This document shows, in pieces, positions 57,100 through 64,000 of a stretch of DNA of 64,000 bases. This stretch comes from DATFVJ01 sp035517695 (lineage in GTDB: Bacteria > Actinomycetota > Actinomycetes > Streptosporangiales > Streptosporangiaceae), in NCBI GenBank assembly GCA_035517695.1, contig DATIYI010000282.1, positions 1 to 64,000 on the forward strand. Direction: 5' to 3'. Every line of letters begins with the position of its first letter. Position 1 is the stretch's first letter. The translations under genes were made by a program, and so were the position numbers. A model generated the notes under the pieces. The model worked only from the letters and a program-made list of their open reading frames with translations. It did not search any database and was not told where the DNA came from.

Positions 57100-58535
57100 G
57101 CGAGCACCTCGTCCAGCACCCGCGTCTCCACCTGGGCCGTCATGGCCCAGATGTCGCCATCGGAGACCCATCCGGCGCGGACCCGTACCGGATCGGGATC
57201 GGCTTCGAGCCGGACGAACGCGACCCCGGCCCCGGTGGCGGGATCGGTGGAGATCAGCTCGCAGGTCGCGCCGCGATCCCTCGCGCCGTCCCCGAGCACC
57301 ATGTCCACCTGCTCGGGCTCGTCCAGCCGCATCGCGATCCGGTCGGGGAACAGGTTCCGGATACTCAGCACGTCCTTGCGCGGGTCCTGCAACGCGGCCA
57401 CCACGCTGTAGCCGACCGCCCGGCCCTGAGTGGTCAAGGTGGCGAGAGCGGCCATGATCCGCTCGCGCAGCTTGCGATCCCGCTGGTAGGCGGTCAGGAA
57501 CGCGACCTCATCCACCAGCACCACCACGAACGGGTCGTCTACGGTCGGCACGTGATCGCGTCGCTTCCCGGCAAACCGGGCCGCCCGCTCCTGCATGTCC
57601 GCGACGGCGGCCTCCAGCATCACCGCGATGTCTTCCGGGTCGGCGGCGTAGGCGCCGTAGCGCTCGAAGATGATCCGCCCGAACGCCAGTTCCATCAGCT
57701 TGGGATCGGCCGCCAGCACCCGCACCAGGCCGAGCTGCATAGCGGGCAGTACCGCCCGGACTAGCGACCATAGCAGCGAGGCCTTGCCCGCCCCGGTCGC
57801 GCCCGCGATCAGCACATGCGTGCCGTGGAGACGGACCAGCCACGGCAGCCCGTCCTCCTGTTTGCCGACCGGTAACGCCCGCAGGTCCGGGTGCAACGGG
57901 ACGGGCAGCGCCGGGACGACCTGGGCCAGGGCGTCGCGACAGACGAACTCCAGCAGCACCGCACCGGATCGTGCGGTGCGGACCCGGCAGAGCAGCGCGC
58001 CGAACCCATGCGCCAGGTTGTCGGCCCGGTCCGCGAAGTCGGATGCGGATTGGCCGGATACCAGCCGGACGGCTACCCGATCGGTGTAGCGGGTCGAGGA
58101 GACCTTGCCGAGCACTGGCACGAGGAGACGGCCCTGATAGAACGGGGCCAGGCCAGCCACAGTCATCACCGCGCCCCACCGACGCCGGTAGAACCACGAC
58201 CGGCGCTTGCCCCGCGCCGGGGTGGCGATCCACCGGCTGAACAAGACCGGCCGAGCCCACCGCCAAACACCAAGAATCAGCATGACGGCGGCGGCCAGGA
58301 CGACGAGCCCCGGCCCGCCCGCATTCAGCCACACCAGCACCAGAACCGCGAGCACGGCGTCAGCAACCGGGTGGCGGATGATCAGCTTGATCAGCCACCA
58401 CAGGAACCGACCGAGCTGGACGGCCGCGATGATCCAGCCGGGGGTGCGGTAGACCGGTGCCCGCCAGGCCGGGACCGCAAAAGGGTCGGGGTTGGTCAGC
58501 TGGGCGATCTGCTCACCGGTCACGATCCTCCGCAT
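57096..58535 (-). CDS. FtsK/SpoIIIE-type conjugative DNA translocase (TraSA/TraB-like)
   Basis: 479 residues. Two membrane helices near residues 60-90 (ADAVLAVLVLVWLNAGGPGL). Walker A is VLIAGATGAGKASLLWSLVR (Ala where many AICE proteins have Gly/Ser), Walker B is FVVVLVDEVAFLTAYQ, and TTQGRAVGYSVVAALQDPRK follows. These hexameric pumps move double-stranded DNA between mycelia and are the only essential conjugation protein of AICEs. ATG 58535. Overlap with the zinc-ribbon gene indicates one operon. Confidence 0.92.
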   Translation of the reverse strand: MRRIVTGEQIAQLTNPDPFAVPAWRAPVYRTPGWIIAAVQLGRFLWWLIKLIIRHPVADAVLAVLVLVWLNAGGPGLVVLAAAVMLILGVWRWARPVLFSRWIATPARGKRRSWFYRRRWGAVMTVAGLAPFYQGRLLVPVLGKVSSTRYTDRVAVRLVSGQSASDFADRADNLAHGFGALLCRVRTARSGAVLLEFVCRDALAQVVPALPVPLHPDLRALPVGKQEDGLPWLVRLHGTHVLIAGATGAGKASLLWSLVRAVLPAMQLGLVRVLAADPKLMELAFGRIIFERYGAYAADPEDIAVMLEAAVADMQERAARFAGKRRDHVPTVDDPFVVVLVDEVAFLTAYQRDRKLRERIMAALATLTTQGRAVGYSVVAALQDPRKDVLSIRNLFPDRIAMRLDEPEQVDMVLGDGARDRGATCELISTDPATGAGVAFVRLEADPDPVRVRAGWVSDGDIWAMTAQVETRVLDEVLA

Positions 58536-58629
58536 AAGCTGTTCACCTCTTCCTTGGATGCCACGGGAGAGAACCCAGGGGCGGCCGGAGGTTGCAGCTC
58601 CAGCCGCCCCGCCCTACACGTCATTGCAA

Positions 58630-58953
58630 TCACGCCACCGTGCCCGAAGCCGCGCTGGAGGCTTCCTCGCTCTCGCGGGTCTGGGCCACGCGGCGTTCCA
58701 GCTCGGCCGCGTACCGGGCCGCCGCCTCGGCCAGCGCCCGGCCGCAGATCAGGTCTTCCTCGGTCACCTGGCCGCTGTCCGGGACCGTCACCGACACCGA
58801 GACCTGCACGTCCTGGATGACCAGAATCGGCGCGCAATCCTCGTAGACATGGCAGTCGATGAACGTGCGGCAGGTCGGCCGAACAGCTGAATCGACGGTG
58901 GGCACGTGGCCCCCGCTGAACCGGACTGACGCCGCGGTCGCTACCCCCGTCAT
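58630..58953 (-). CDS. Hypothetical AICE protein
   Basis: 107 residues. A distinctive part is RTFIDCHVYEDCAPILVIQD followed by VQVSVSVTVPD and a charged helical end (AEAAARYAAELERRVAQT). ATG 58953 overlaps the upstream stop by 4 bases. It resembles the next gene upstream in its second half (pattern VSVTxPD ... A-x-Y-A-x-E-x-E-R-R), so the pair may be ancient duplicates. No known domain. Confidence 0.65.
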   Translation of the reverse strand: MTGVATAASVRFSGGHVPTVDSAVRPTCRTFIDCHVYEDCAPILVIQDVQVSVSVTVPDSGQVTEEDLICGRALAEAAARYAAELERRVAQTRESEEASSAASGTVA

Positions 58954-59225
58954 GCCGTCACCGCCTTGGCATCCTCCAGCGGCGGCAAACCCCTGAACCG
59001 GCGTTCCACCGCCACCGCATACACGGCGGCCTGCGCCGCGAGCTGCCGGGCGAAGGCCACCTGCACGGCTTCCGGCTCGTCCGGAATGGTGAGGCTGACG
59101 ATCGTGGACCCGGTGTTGATCACGAACATCGGCGCCCGCCGCGGGAACGGCAAGAACGCCACCTCATGCCGCGCGCCGACCGGCAGGCACAGATGCGGCT
59201 TCTGACTGCCGCCGCGCCCCGCCAT
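58950..59225 (-). CDS. Hypothetical AICE protein, paralogous to its downstream neighbour
   Basis: 91 residues from ATG 59225 (TGATG overlap with the Pra-like gene stop). Contains PMFVINTGSTIVSLTIPDEP followed by a helix AAQAAVYAVAVERRFRG, similar in layout to the downstream protein. Function unknown; it is coupled to both neighbours. Confidence 0.65.
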   Translation of the reverse strand: MAGRGGSQKPHLCLPVGARHEVAFLPFPRRAPMFVINTGSTIVSLTIPDEPEAVQVAFARQLAAQAAVYAVAVERRFRGLPPLEDAKAVTA

Positions 59226-59641
59226 CAGGCCGCGTCCTTGTTCTCAGCCGCCGGGCGGCTGAGACCGCGCGAGGGAGCCCGGACACCGGTCGCCTTCAGC
59301 GAGTAGGCCAACCGTTTGGCGTCGTTGACGTACGGGGTCACCGTCAGCCCGGTGAACTCCACCGGCGTGAACGGCGACCCGGCCGGGGGCGACGGCAGCA
59401 CCGGGGCATGCTCAGCCGCCACCTTCACCTTCACCTTCACCATCCGCTGCCGCGCCTGCGGGTCGGCGTCGATCACATCGACGGTCCACAGCGGCACGCC
59501 CGTGTGCTTGTCGGTCTGCTGGACAATCCGGTCCCCTTTGGACCGGTCAAAGTCCCGCAGCTTTTCCATCGGCCCGGCGATGTACGCACCGTCCGGGAAG
59601 AACATCCCGAACTCCACCGGGATCGCGCCCTGCAACGCCAT
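59225..59641 (-). CDS. Pra-like replication, integration and excision activator
   Basis: 138 residues from ATG 59641 with AGGAGG upstream. MALQGAIPVEFGMFFPDGAY, DRIVQQTDKHTGVPLWTVDV, VKVKVKVAAEHAPVLPS and FTPVEFTGLTVTPYVNDAKR follow the family annotated as plasmid replication, integration and excision activator in AICEs (Pra of pSAM2). It would switch on the downstream transfer/replication genes. First gene of the leftward operon. Confidence 0.78.
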   Translation of the reverse strand: MALQGAIPVEFGMFFPDGAYIAGPMEKLRDFDRSKGDRIVQQTDKHTGVPLWTVDVIDADPQARQRMVKVKVKVAAEHAPVLPSPPAGSPFTPVEFTGLTVTPYVNDAKRLAYSLKATGVRAPSRGLSRPAAENKDAA

Positions 59642-59767
59642 GAGTCCTCCTGCTGTTGTTCTGCCGCGGCGGGTATCTCACGGACCTTCCGTGCCGGTTT
59701 CGCGGCTTGCTGGTCTCACGTTCGCCCGAAAAGGCGGGACGCCGATACCACACAGAGGGACGACTAG

Positions 59768-59794
59768 GGACGTCCGTGCTATGATGAGACGTCC
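59768..59794. promoter_or_regulatory. Putative operator-promoter of the AICE regulator
   Basis: GGACGTCC (59768-59775, perfect palindrome) and AGACGTCC (59787-59794) are 19 bp apart and enclose TATGAT (59780-59785), a good -10 element for the rightward XRE gene starting at 59816. Repressor binding here would block the promoter. It lies in the divergent gap that also serves the leftward operon. Confidence 0.5.
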
Positions 59795-59815
59795 TTAGAA
59801 GTAGGGAAGTGCGCG

Positions 59816-60571
59816 ATGCCGAACGATCGTCTGCGTGACCTGCTGCTGCGGCACGGCTTGACGCCCGATGAGGTCGCGGACCGGCTAGGCGTGGATCGGA
59901 AGACCGTGGAGCGGTGGATCACAATGGGCCGGACGCCCTACCCGCGCTACCGGCACGCGATCGCCGCCATGGTGGGTGAAGGCGAAGGCTATCTATGGCC
60001 GGATGCGCTAGCGGCCGACCGGCGCACGGAAGTCGCAGAGTCAGAAATCGTGCAGGTCTACCCGCACCGCGCGGCCGTTCCCGCTGACCTTTGGGCCCGC
60101 ATGCTCAAGGGCGCGGGTGAGCGCATCGATGTCCTGGTGTACGCGGGCCTGTTTCTGTCCGAGCAGAACGCCCGGCTGCTCGCCCTGCTGCGTGAGCGGG
60201 CGGAGACCGGGGCGAAGGTCCGCATGCTGCTCGGTGACCCCGAATCTGCAGCGGTCACAGAACGCGGTGCCGAAGAGGGTATCGGTGAGGCGATGGCAGG
60301 CAAGATCCGCAACGTCCTAGTGCTGTACCGGCCGATCGCGGACGTGCCTGGCATCGAGGTCCGGCTCCACGCTACGACGCTCTACAACTCGGTGTTCCGG
60401 TTGGATGAGGAGATGTTCGTCAACACCCACATCTATGGTGTGCCTGCCGCGCACGCGCCTGTCTTGCACCTGCGCAAGTTGTCCGCCGGGGATCTGTTCG
60501 ACACCTACGCCGACAGCTTCGAGCGGATCTGGGCCCATAGCCGCCCGGCCTGGGCCGATCAGGCACAGTAG
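59816..60571 (+). CDS. XRE-family regulator with DUF5919 (PLD-like) domain
   Basis: 251 residues. The N-terminal helix-turn-helix is LRDLLLRHGLTPDEVADRLG, VDRKTVERWITMGRTPYPRY. From residue 70 on there is a DUF5919-type domain (ERIDVLVYAGLFLSEQNARL, GAKVRMLLGDPESAAV), related in fold to phospholipase D-like proteins; no HKD motif is seen, so it probably senses rather than cuts. It is divergent from the AICE transfer/replication operon, so it is the likely control gene of the element. Confidence 0.82.
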   Translation: MPNDRLRDLLLRHGLTPDEVADRLGVDRKTVERWITMGRTPYPRYRHAIAAMVGEGEGYLWPDALAADRRTEVAESEIVQVYPHRAAVPADLWARMLKGAGERIDVLVYAGLFLSEQNARLLALLRERAETGAKVRMLLGDPESAAVTERGAEEGIGEAMAGKIRNVLVLYRPIADVPGIEVRLHATTLYNSVFRLDEEMFVNTHIYGVPAAHAPVLHLRKLSAGDLFDTYADSFERIWAHSRPAWADQAQ

Positions 60572-60575
60572 AGCC

Positions 60576-61052
60576 ATGGGCCGCCGCATTGACTACCTCA
60601 ACGACCCGAACGCTCCCAAGGCCAACAGCATGGTGCCCTCGGCCAATGTGATCGTGGCCGGGGACGACGGGCAGATCCTGCTCATCCGCCGCACCGACAA
60701 CGGCAACTACTCACTGCCCGGTGGCGCGCTCGACCTGGGCGAGTCCATCGCTGAGACGGCCGTGCGCGAAACCGAGGAAGAGACCGGCGTCCGGTGCCAA
60801 ATCACCGGCCTGGTCGGCATCTATACCAACCCGCACCACGTCATCGAGTACACGAGCAACGGCGAGGTCCGGCAGGAGTTCTCCGTTGTCTTCACCGCCC
60901 GGCCGGTCAGTGGAACACCCGCCACCAGCAGCGAATCATCAGAGGTCGTCTGGGTGCCTGCGGCCGAGGTCGGCCAGCTGACGATGCACCCAACGATGCG
61001 GCAGCGGATCAGCCACTACCTCGACCGGCGGTCAAGCCCCTATATCGGCTGA
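60576..61052 (+). CDS. Nudix hydrolase, Pif-like AICE protein
   Basis: 158 residues from ATG 60576, five bases after the XRE stop. The Nudix box is complete: GGALDLGESIAETAVRETEE followed by ETGV (G-x5-E-x7-RE-x2-EE-xG). In pSAM2 a Nudix protein (Pif) blocks transfer into cells that already carry the element, and this gene has the same position and size. Pyrophosphatase activity on a nucleotide-like substrate is expected; the target is unknown. It overlaps the convergent HD gene by 13 bp. Confidence 0.85.
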   Translation: MGRRIDYLNDPNAPKANSMVPSANVIVAGDDGQILLIRRTDNGNYSLPGGALDLGESIAETAVRETEEETGVRCQITGLVGIYTNPHHVIEYTSNGEVRQEFSVVFTARPVSGTPATSSESSEVVWVPAAEVGQLTMHPTMRQRISHYLDRRSSPYIG

Positions 61053-61603
61053 GTGTCGGCGGCCGCCAGGCGTTCCCTGGTCCGGGTCACCGCCGCGAGA
61101 ATGTCTGGGCGGGCGCGATCGATGAACCGCGTCACCACATCGCCCGGCCCGTACCGCGCCTGAATTTCCGTCAGCCGGTCATCCGGATCTACCGGTTCCC
61201 CGTCCGGTGAGGTGGTCATGTCCGCAAAGCACAGCGCATCAGTCAAAATCGGGTCCCCCGGCGGGAACTCGGCGGCCAGCTCGCCGTCCAGGCCGCGTTC
61301 GGCCGCCTCCAGCAGCGCGAACGAGTGATGCGCGACCAAGCGGACGATCTGCTCGTCGAGGCCAAAGCGACGCAGATACCGGCCACCGTCGAGCGGGTGA
61401 AACCCGGTGTTTTTCGCGGCGTCCGCGTACCCGATGTCGTGCAGCCAGGCCGCAGCGATCAGCGCGCTCCCAGGCTGGCTCAATCCGGCGGCAACGCGTT
61501 CCGCCCGACGGGCAACACCCTTCACATGCGCCCAGCGCCGGGGCAGCGCCTCTGCCAGCAGATCCTGCGCCAGCTCACGAGCCTGATCCACCGCCGCCAT
61601 CAT
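61040..61603 (-). CDS. HD-domain protein of the AICE
   Basis: 187 residues from ATG 61603 or 61600. HD signature: RWAHVKGVARRAERVA, AAWLHDIGYADAAKNTGFHP and LVAHHSFALLEAAERG, supplying H, HD and D metal ligands; LTDALCFADMTTSPDG is also typical. It should be a metal-dependent phosphohydrolase acting on nucleotides. HD genes beside the Nudix gene are frequent in AICEs. The biological target is unknown. Confidence 0.82.
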   Translation of the reverse strand: MMAAVDQARELAQDLLAEALPRRWAHVKGVARRAERVAAGLSQPGSALIAAAWLHDIGYADAAKNTGFHPLDGGRYLRRFGLDEQIVRLVAHHSFALLEAAERGLDGELAAEFPPGDPILTDALCFADMTTSPDGEPVDPDDRLTEIQARYGPGDVVTRFIDRARPDILAAVTRTRERLAAADTQPI

Positions 61604-61862
61604 CCCCTTAGCCTACGCAGGCGACGGTCGAGACCACTGCCGAATTAAGCCGTATCTGATCAAGGCGGCGCCTGCGGCGCCGTGTCCGGCGCTCCCCGCG
61701 CCGGGCTCTGGCCTTGGGAGGCCCCGCCCGGCGCGCCCGCGCCGTCCCACCAGGCGGCATTGATTTGAATGGCTCATCGTCACGCCAACCGGTGCCGCAG
61801 GCGCCGACTTCCTCTCGCCCGATTCTCCCATTAGCGGGCCGCCGGTACCCGTTCTGCTTCTT
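61604..61862. other. GC-rich inter-element spacer
   Basis: No gene. Several short dyads (GGCGCC, CCGGCGC/GCGCCGGG, CCTTGGGAGGCC) suggest folded RNA or terminators between the HD gene and the sulfatase. No copy of the tRNA-Ser 3' end was found here. Confidence 0.4.
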
Positions 61863-64000
61863 TCAGCCAGCGGCTCCGTGGCCGATGGCTTGCACCGCGG
61901 CGTGTTCGTGCAAGGCCCTCTCGTCCTCGTGGGTGGCTGGCCTGAGGTCGAACACGACCTTTCTCACGGTTCCGGTGAAGGCGTACGGAGCCTTGTCCTC
62001 GTAGGTGCGGTCGACGACCAGGCCGTTGTCGCGGCCGACGTCCATGCCTGCGTAGCTGGAGAACGCTACGGGGACGGTGTGGTCAATCCTGCCCTCGCCG
62101 ATCTGCCTGCCGTTGGCCCACAGGGTCACGGTGCCGCCAGTGCCGGGCTTGGCCTGGTCCGCCTCGAACAGCATCTTCACCGTCACGTCGCCGGTGGGGA
62201 GGTTTTCGGTGGCGGTCTGCTTGTAGGTGTCCACGCCGAGGAAGGAGTAGGTGTGGTTCAGCGTCCCGTTGCCGTCAACCCACAGCCCGAACCCACCGAT
62301 GAAGTCGGCGTTGGCCACGACCACCCCCTCGGCGCCTGACGGGGGGATGAAGAGATCGGCCTCGATGGCATAGGACCGCCCGTAGATGCGTGGCACCATG
62401 CCGCGCTGCACATTCTGGACGTCCCCGGCGAAGGTGAACCGGGTGATGGTGGACAGCGGCGGCAAGATGCCGAAGAAGACGGAGAAGCCGCCGAGCAGCG
62501 GGAGTGCCCGGTTACGCTCGGCCTCGGCCCACCACAGGTCCTGCAGTTCCCTGAGCTTGCCGGGATTGGCGGCGGCCAGGTCGTGGGCCTGGGAGAAGTC
62601 GTCGGGCAGGTAGTACAGCTCCCAGACGTCCTTTTCCGGGTCGTAGACCCCCGGCGCGAACCTCTTCATCGTTTCCGGCGACATGTCCCAGGGGGCCTTG
62701 TCCAGCCTCGTGCACGCCCACCAGCCGTCCTTATACATAGCCCGGCTGCCGAACATCTCGAAGTACTGCACCGTGTGCCGCTCGGCGGCGTCCGCGCCAC
62801 CGAAGGTGTAGGCGAAGCTGGTGCCGTCCATCGGCTCCTGGCCGATCCCGTCGACCGTCGTCGGCTCAGGCAGCCCAATGGCATCCAGGACGGTCGGGCC
62901 GATGTCAATGCAGTGGGTGAACTGGGTCCGCAGGTCACCGCTGGCCTTGATCCGGTTCGGCCAGGCGACCACCATCGGGTCCCGGTCCCCGCCGAGGTGG
63001 CTGGACATCTGCTTGCCCCACTGGAACGGAGTGTTACCGGCGTGCGCCCACGCGGCGGCGTAGTGCGGGGCGGTGTGGTCACCACCCAAAGCCTCGATGC
63101 CGCCGTACTGGTCGATGAGCGCCAGTTGCTGCTCGGGGTCGAGCACAACGCCGTTGAGGAAGGTCATCTCGTTGAACGAGCCGGTGATGGTGCCCTCCAT
63201 ACTGGAGCCGTTGTCGCCCCAGATGTAGAAGATCAGCGTATTGCCAAGATCACCCATCTCCTCGAGAGCATCAAGCAGTCGGCCCACGTTCCAGTCCGCG
63301 TTCTCCGAGTACCCCGCAAAGACCTCCATCTGCCGGGCGTACAGCTTCTTCTCCGCAGCAGACAGCGAGTCCCACGCCGGGAACAGCTGCGGCCGCTTGG
63401 TCAGCTCAGTGCCGGGCGGGATGATCCCGCGCTCCTTCTGCCGCTCGAACGTTTCCTCACGCAGCTTGTCCCAGCCGCAGTCGAATTTGCCCCTGTACCT
63501 GTCGGCCCACGCCTTCGCCACATGATGCGGCGCATGCGCGCAGCCGGTGGAGTAGTACATGAACCACGGCCTGGCCGCGTCCTGTGCCCGCACGCCATGC
63601 AGCCACTCGACCGCCTTGTCGGTCAGGTCGTCCGGGAAGTAGTACTGCTCCCCGTCCTTGCCCTCCGGAACGCCAAGCACCGAGTTGTCCTGCGTGATGA
63701 TCGGGTCGTACTGACCGGCCGCCCCGGACAGGAACCCCCACCAGTGGTCAAATCCCCACGACTGCGGCCAGTGGTCGAACGGCCCCGCGGCGCCCTGGAC
63801 GTTGTCGGGAGTCAGATGCCACTTGCCGAACCCGCCAGTGACATAGCCGTTCTCGCGCAGGATACGCGGCAGGGCAGTACAAGTGCGCGGCCGTGCCGCG
63901 GTGTACCCAGGGAACGGACCAGGGTACTCGGCGATCGAGCCGAACCCCACCCGGTGATGGTTACGGCCGGTCAGCAACGCAGCACGGGTCGGCGAGCACA
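61863..64000 (-). CDS. Arylsulfatase-type sulfatase (5' end outside window)
   Basis: At the right edge the frame reads CSPTRAALLTGR, the sulfatase signature C-x-P-x-R whose Cys becomes formylglycine. The rest is a long type I sulfatase: GFGKWHLTPDN, WFMYYSTGCAHAPHHV, LIFYIWGDNGSSMEGT (metal-binding DN), and HLGGDRDPMVVAWPNRIKAS. A C-terminal beta-rich region of about 150 residues (WVDGNGTLNHTYSFLGVDTY) is typical of the large arylsulfatases. It hydrolyses sulfate esters; the substrate is unknown. The N-terminal metal site lies beyond 64000. Confidence 0.93.
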   Translation of the reverse strand, partial: CSPTRAALLTGRNHHRVGFGSIAEYPGPFPGYTAARPRTCTALPRILRENGYVTGGFGKWHLTPDNVQGAAGPFDHWPQSWGFDHWWGFLSGAAGQYDPIITQDNSVLGVPEGKDGEQYYFPDDLTDKAVEWLHGVRAQDAARPWFMYYSTGCAHAPHHVAKAWADRYRGKFDCGWDKLREETFERQKERGIIPPGTELTKRPQLFPAWDSLSAAEKKLYARQMEVFAGYSENADWNVGRLLDALEEMGDLGNTLIFYIWGDNGSSMEGTITGSFNEMTFLNGVVLDPEQQLALIDQYGGIEALGGDHTAPHYAAAWAHAGNTPFQWGKQMSSHLGGDRDPMVVAWPNRIKASGDLRTQFTHCIDIGPTVLDAIGLPEPTTVDGIGQEPMDGTSFAYTFGGADAAERHTVQYFEMFGSRAMYKDGWWACTRLDKAPWDMSPETMKRFAPGVYDPEKDVWELYYLPDDFSQAHDLAAANPGKLRELQDLWWAEAERNRALPLLGGFSVFFGILPPLSTITRFTFAGDVQNVQRGMVPRIYGRSYAIEADLFIPPSGAEGVVVANADFIGGFGLWVDGNGTLNHTYSFLGVDTYKQTATENLPTGDVTVKMLFEADQAKPGTGGTVTLWANGRQIGEGRIDHTVPVAFSSYAGMDVGRDNGLVVDRTYEDKAPYAFTGTVRKVVFDLRPATHEDERALHEHAAVQAIGHGAAG

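Noticed and set aside
61604..61862. attR of the AICE
   Set aside because: No segment resembling the tRNA-Ser T-arm or acceptor end was found in this spacer.

Overview
The window is a GC-rich actinobacterial chromosome segment near the replication origin. The evidence is the conserved fhaA-fhaB-pstP-rodA-pbpA-pknA-pknB cluster with crgA, a rhomboid protease and a peptidyl-prolyl isomerase, plus a DLW-39 peptide next to tRNA-Ala. GTG/TTG starts and 4-base start/stop overlaps are common. DUF5324 and SCO5389-type genes point to a relative of the Streptomyces/Streptosporangiales lineages rather than Mycobacterium. I cannot name the species.

Layout. 1-16 kb is a patchwork of intact genes (TetR regulator, MDR oxidoreductase, DLW-39, HAD-like protein, CDF transporter, ECF41-like sigma factor, DUF72, IscA-like protein, ATP-dependent DNA ligase) and broken ones: an FAD oxidoreductase, an ABC-F ATPase, a DruA-like protein, an integrase, a RibD/DHFR-like reductase and a serine hydrolase. 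tRNA-Ala at 4845 has a second copy of its 3' half at 7159, and a tRNA-Gly 3' half lies between them, so integrative elements have used this stretch.

16-30 kb is the conserved growth and cell-division core. The minus-strand operon runs fhaA, fhaB, pstP, rodA, pbpA, pknA, pknB, with start/stop overlaps from fhaB to pknA. CrgA, a class E sortase and a small membrane protein lie beyond it. Five DnaA-box-like sites sit in 86 bp between the rhomboid gene and crgA. 30-49 kb follows with tRNA-Leu, a Nei/Fpg glycosylase, an SSI-type inhibitor lipoprotein, a PAS/GAF histidine kinase, a polysaccharide-export ABC pair with a MarR regulator, anti-sigma and anti-anti-sigma proteins, arginine deiminase, a coupled three-gene glycosyltransferase operon, DUF4446, prephenate dehydratase, the proteasome activator Bpa, a quinone oxidoreductase and a MinD/ParA ATPase with a very long disordered N-terminus.

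49-53.5 kb is a decayed element: a degenerate tRNA-Ser 5' half, a tRNA-Thr 3' half, an intact drug-type ABC exporter, a chimeric inverted remnant of the same exporter, and xis and int remnants, ending at an intact tRNA-Ser(TGA). 53.5-61.6 kb is an actinomycete integrative and conjugative element (AICE) at that tRNA-Ser: int, xis, a RepSA-like replication gene with a one-base frameshift, a zinc-ribbon peptide, an FtsK-type transfer ATPase, two small genes, a Pra-like activator, an XRE/DUF5919 regulator, a Nudix protein (Pif-like) and an HD protein. No right attachment site was found. A sulfatase runs off the right edge.

The least explained signal is a set of five noncoding tandem repeats with unrelated sequences but the same 17-bp period, all in 3' flanks of genes, two of them containing the stop codon. 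Repeats inside genes have periods divisible by three. A second unexplained item is a GC-hairpin sequence found both behind tRNA-Leu and, in frame, inside a glycosyltransferase gene.
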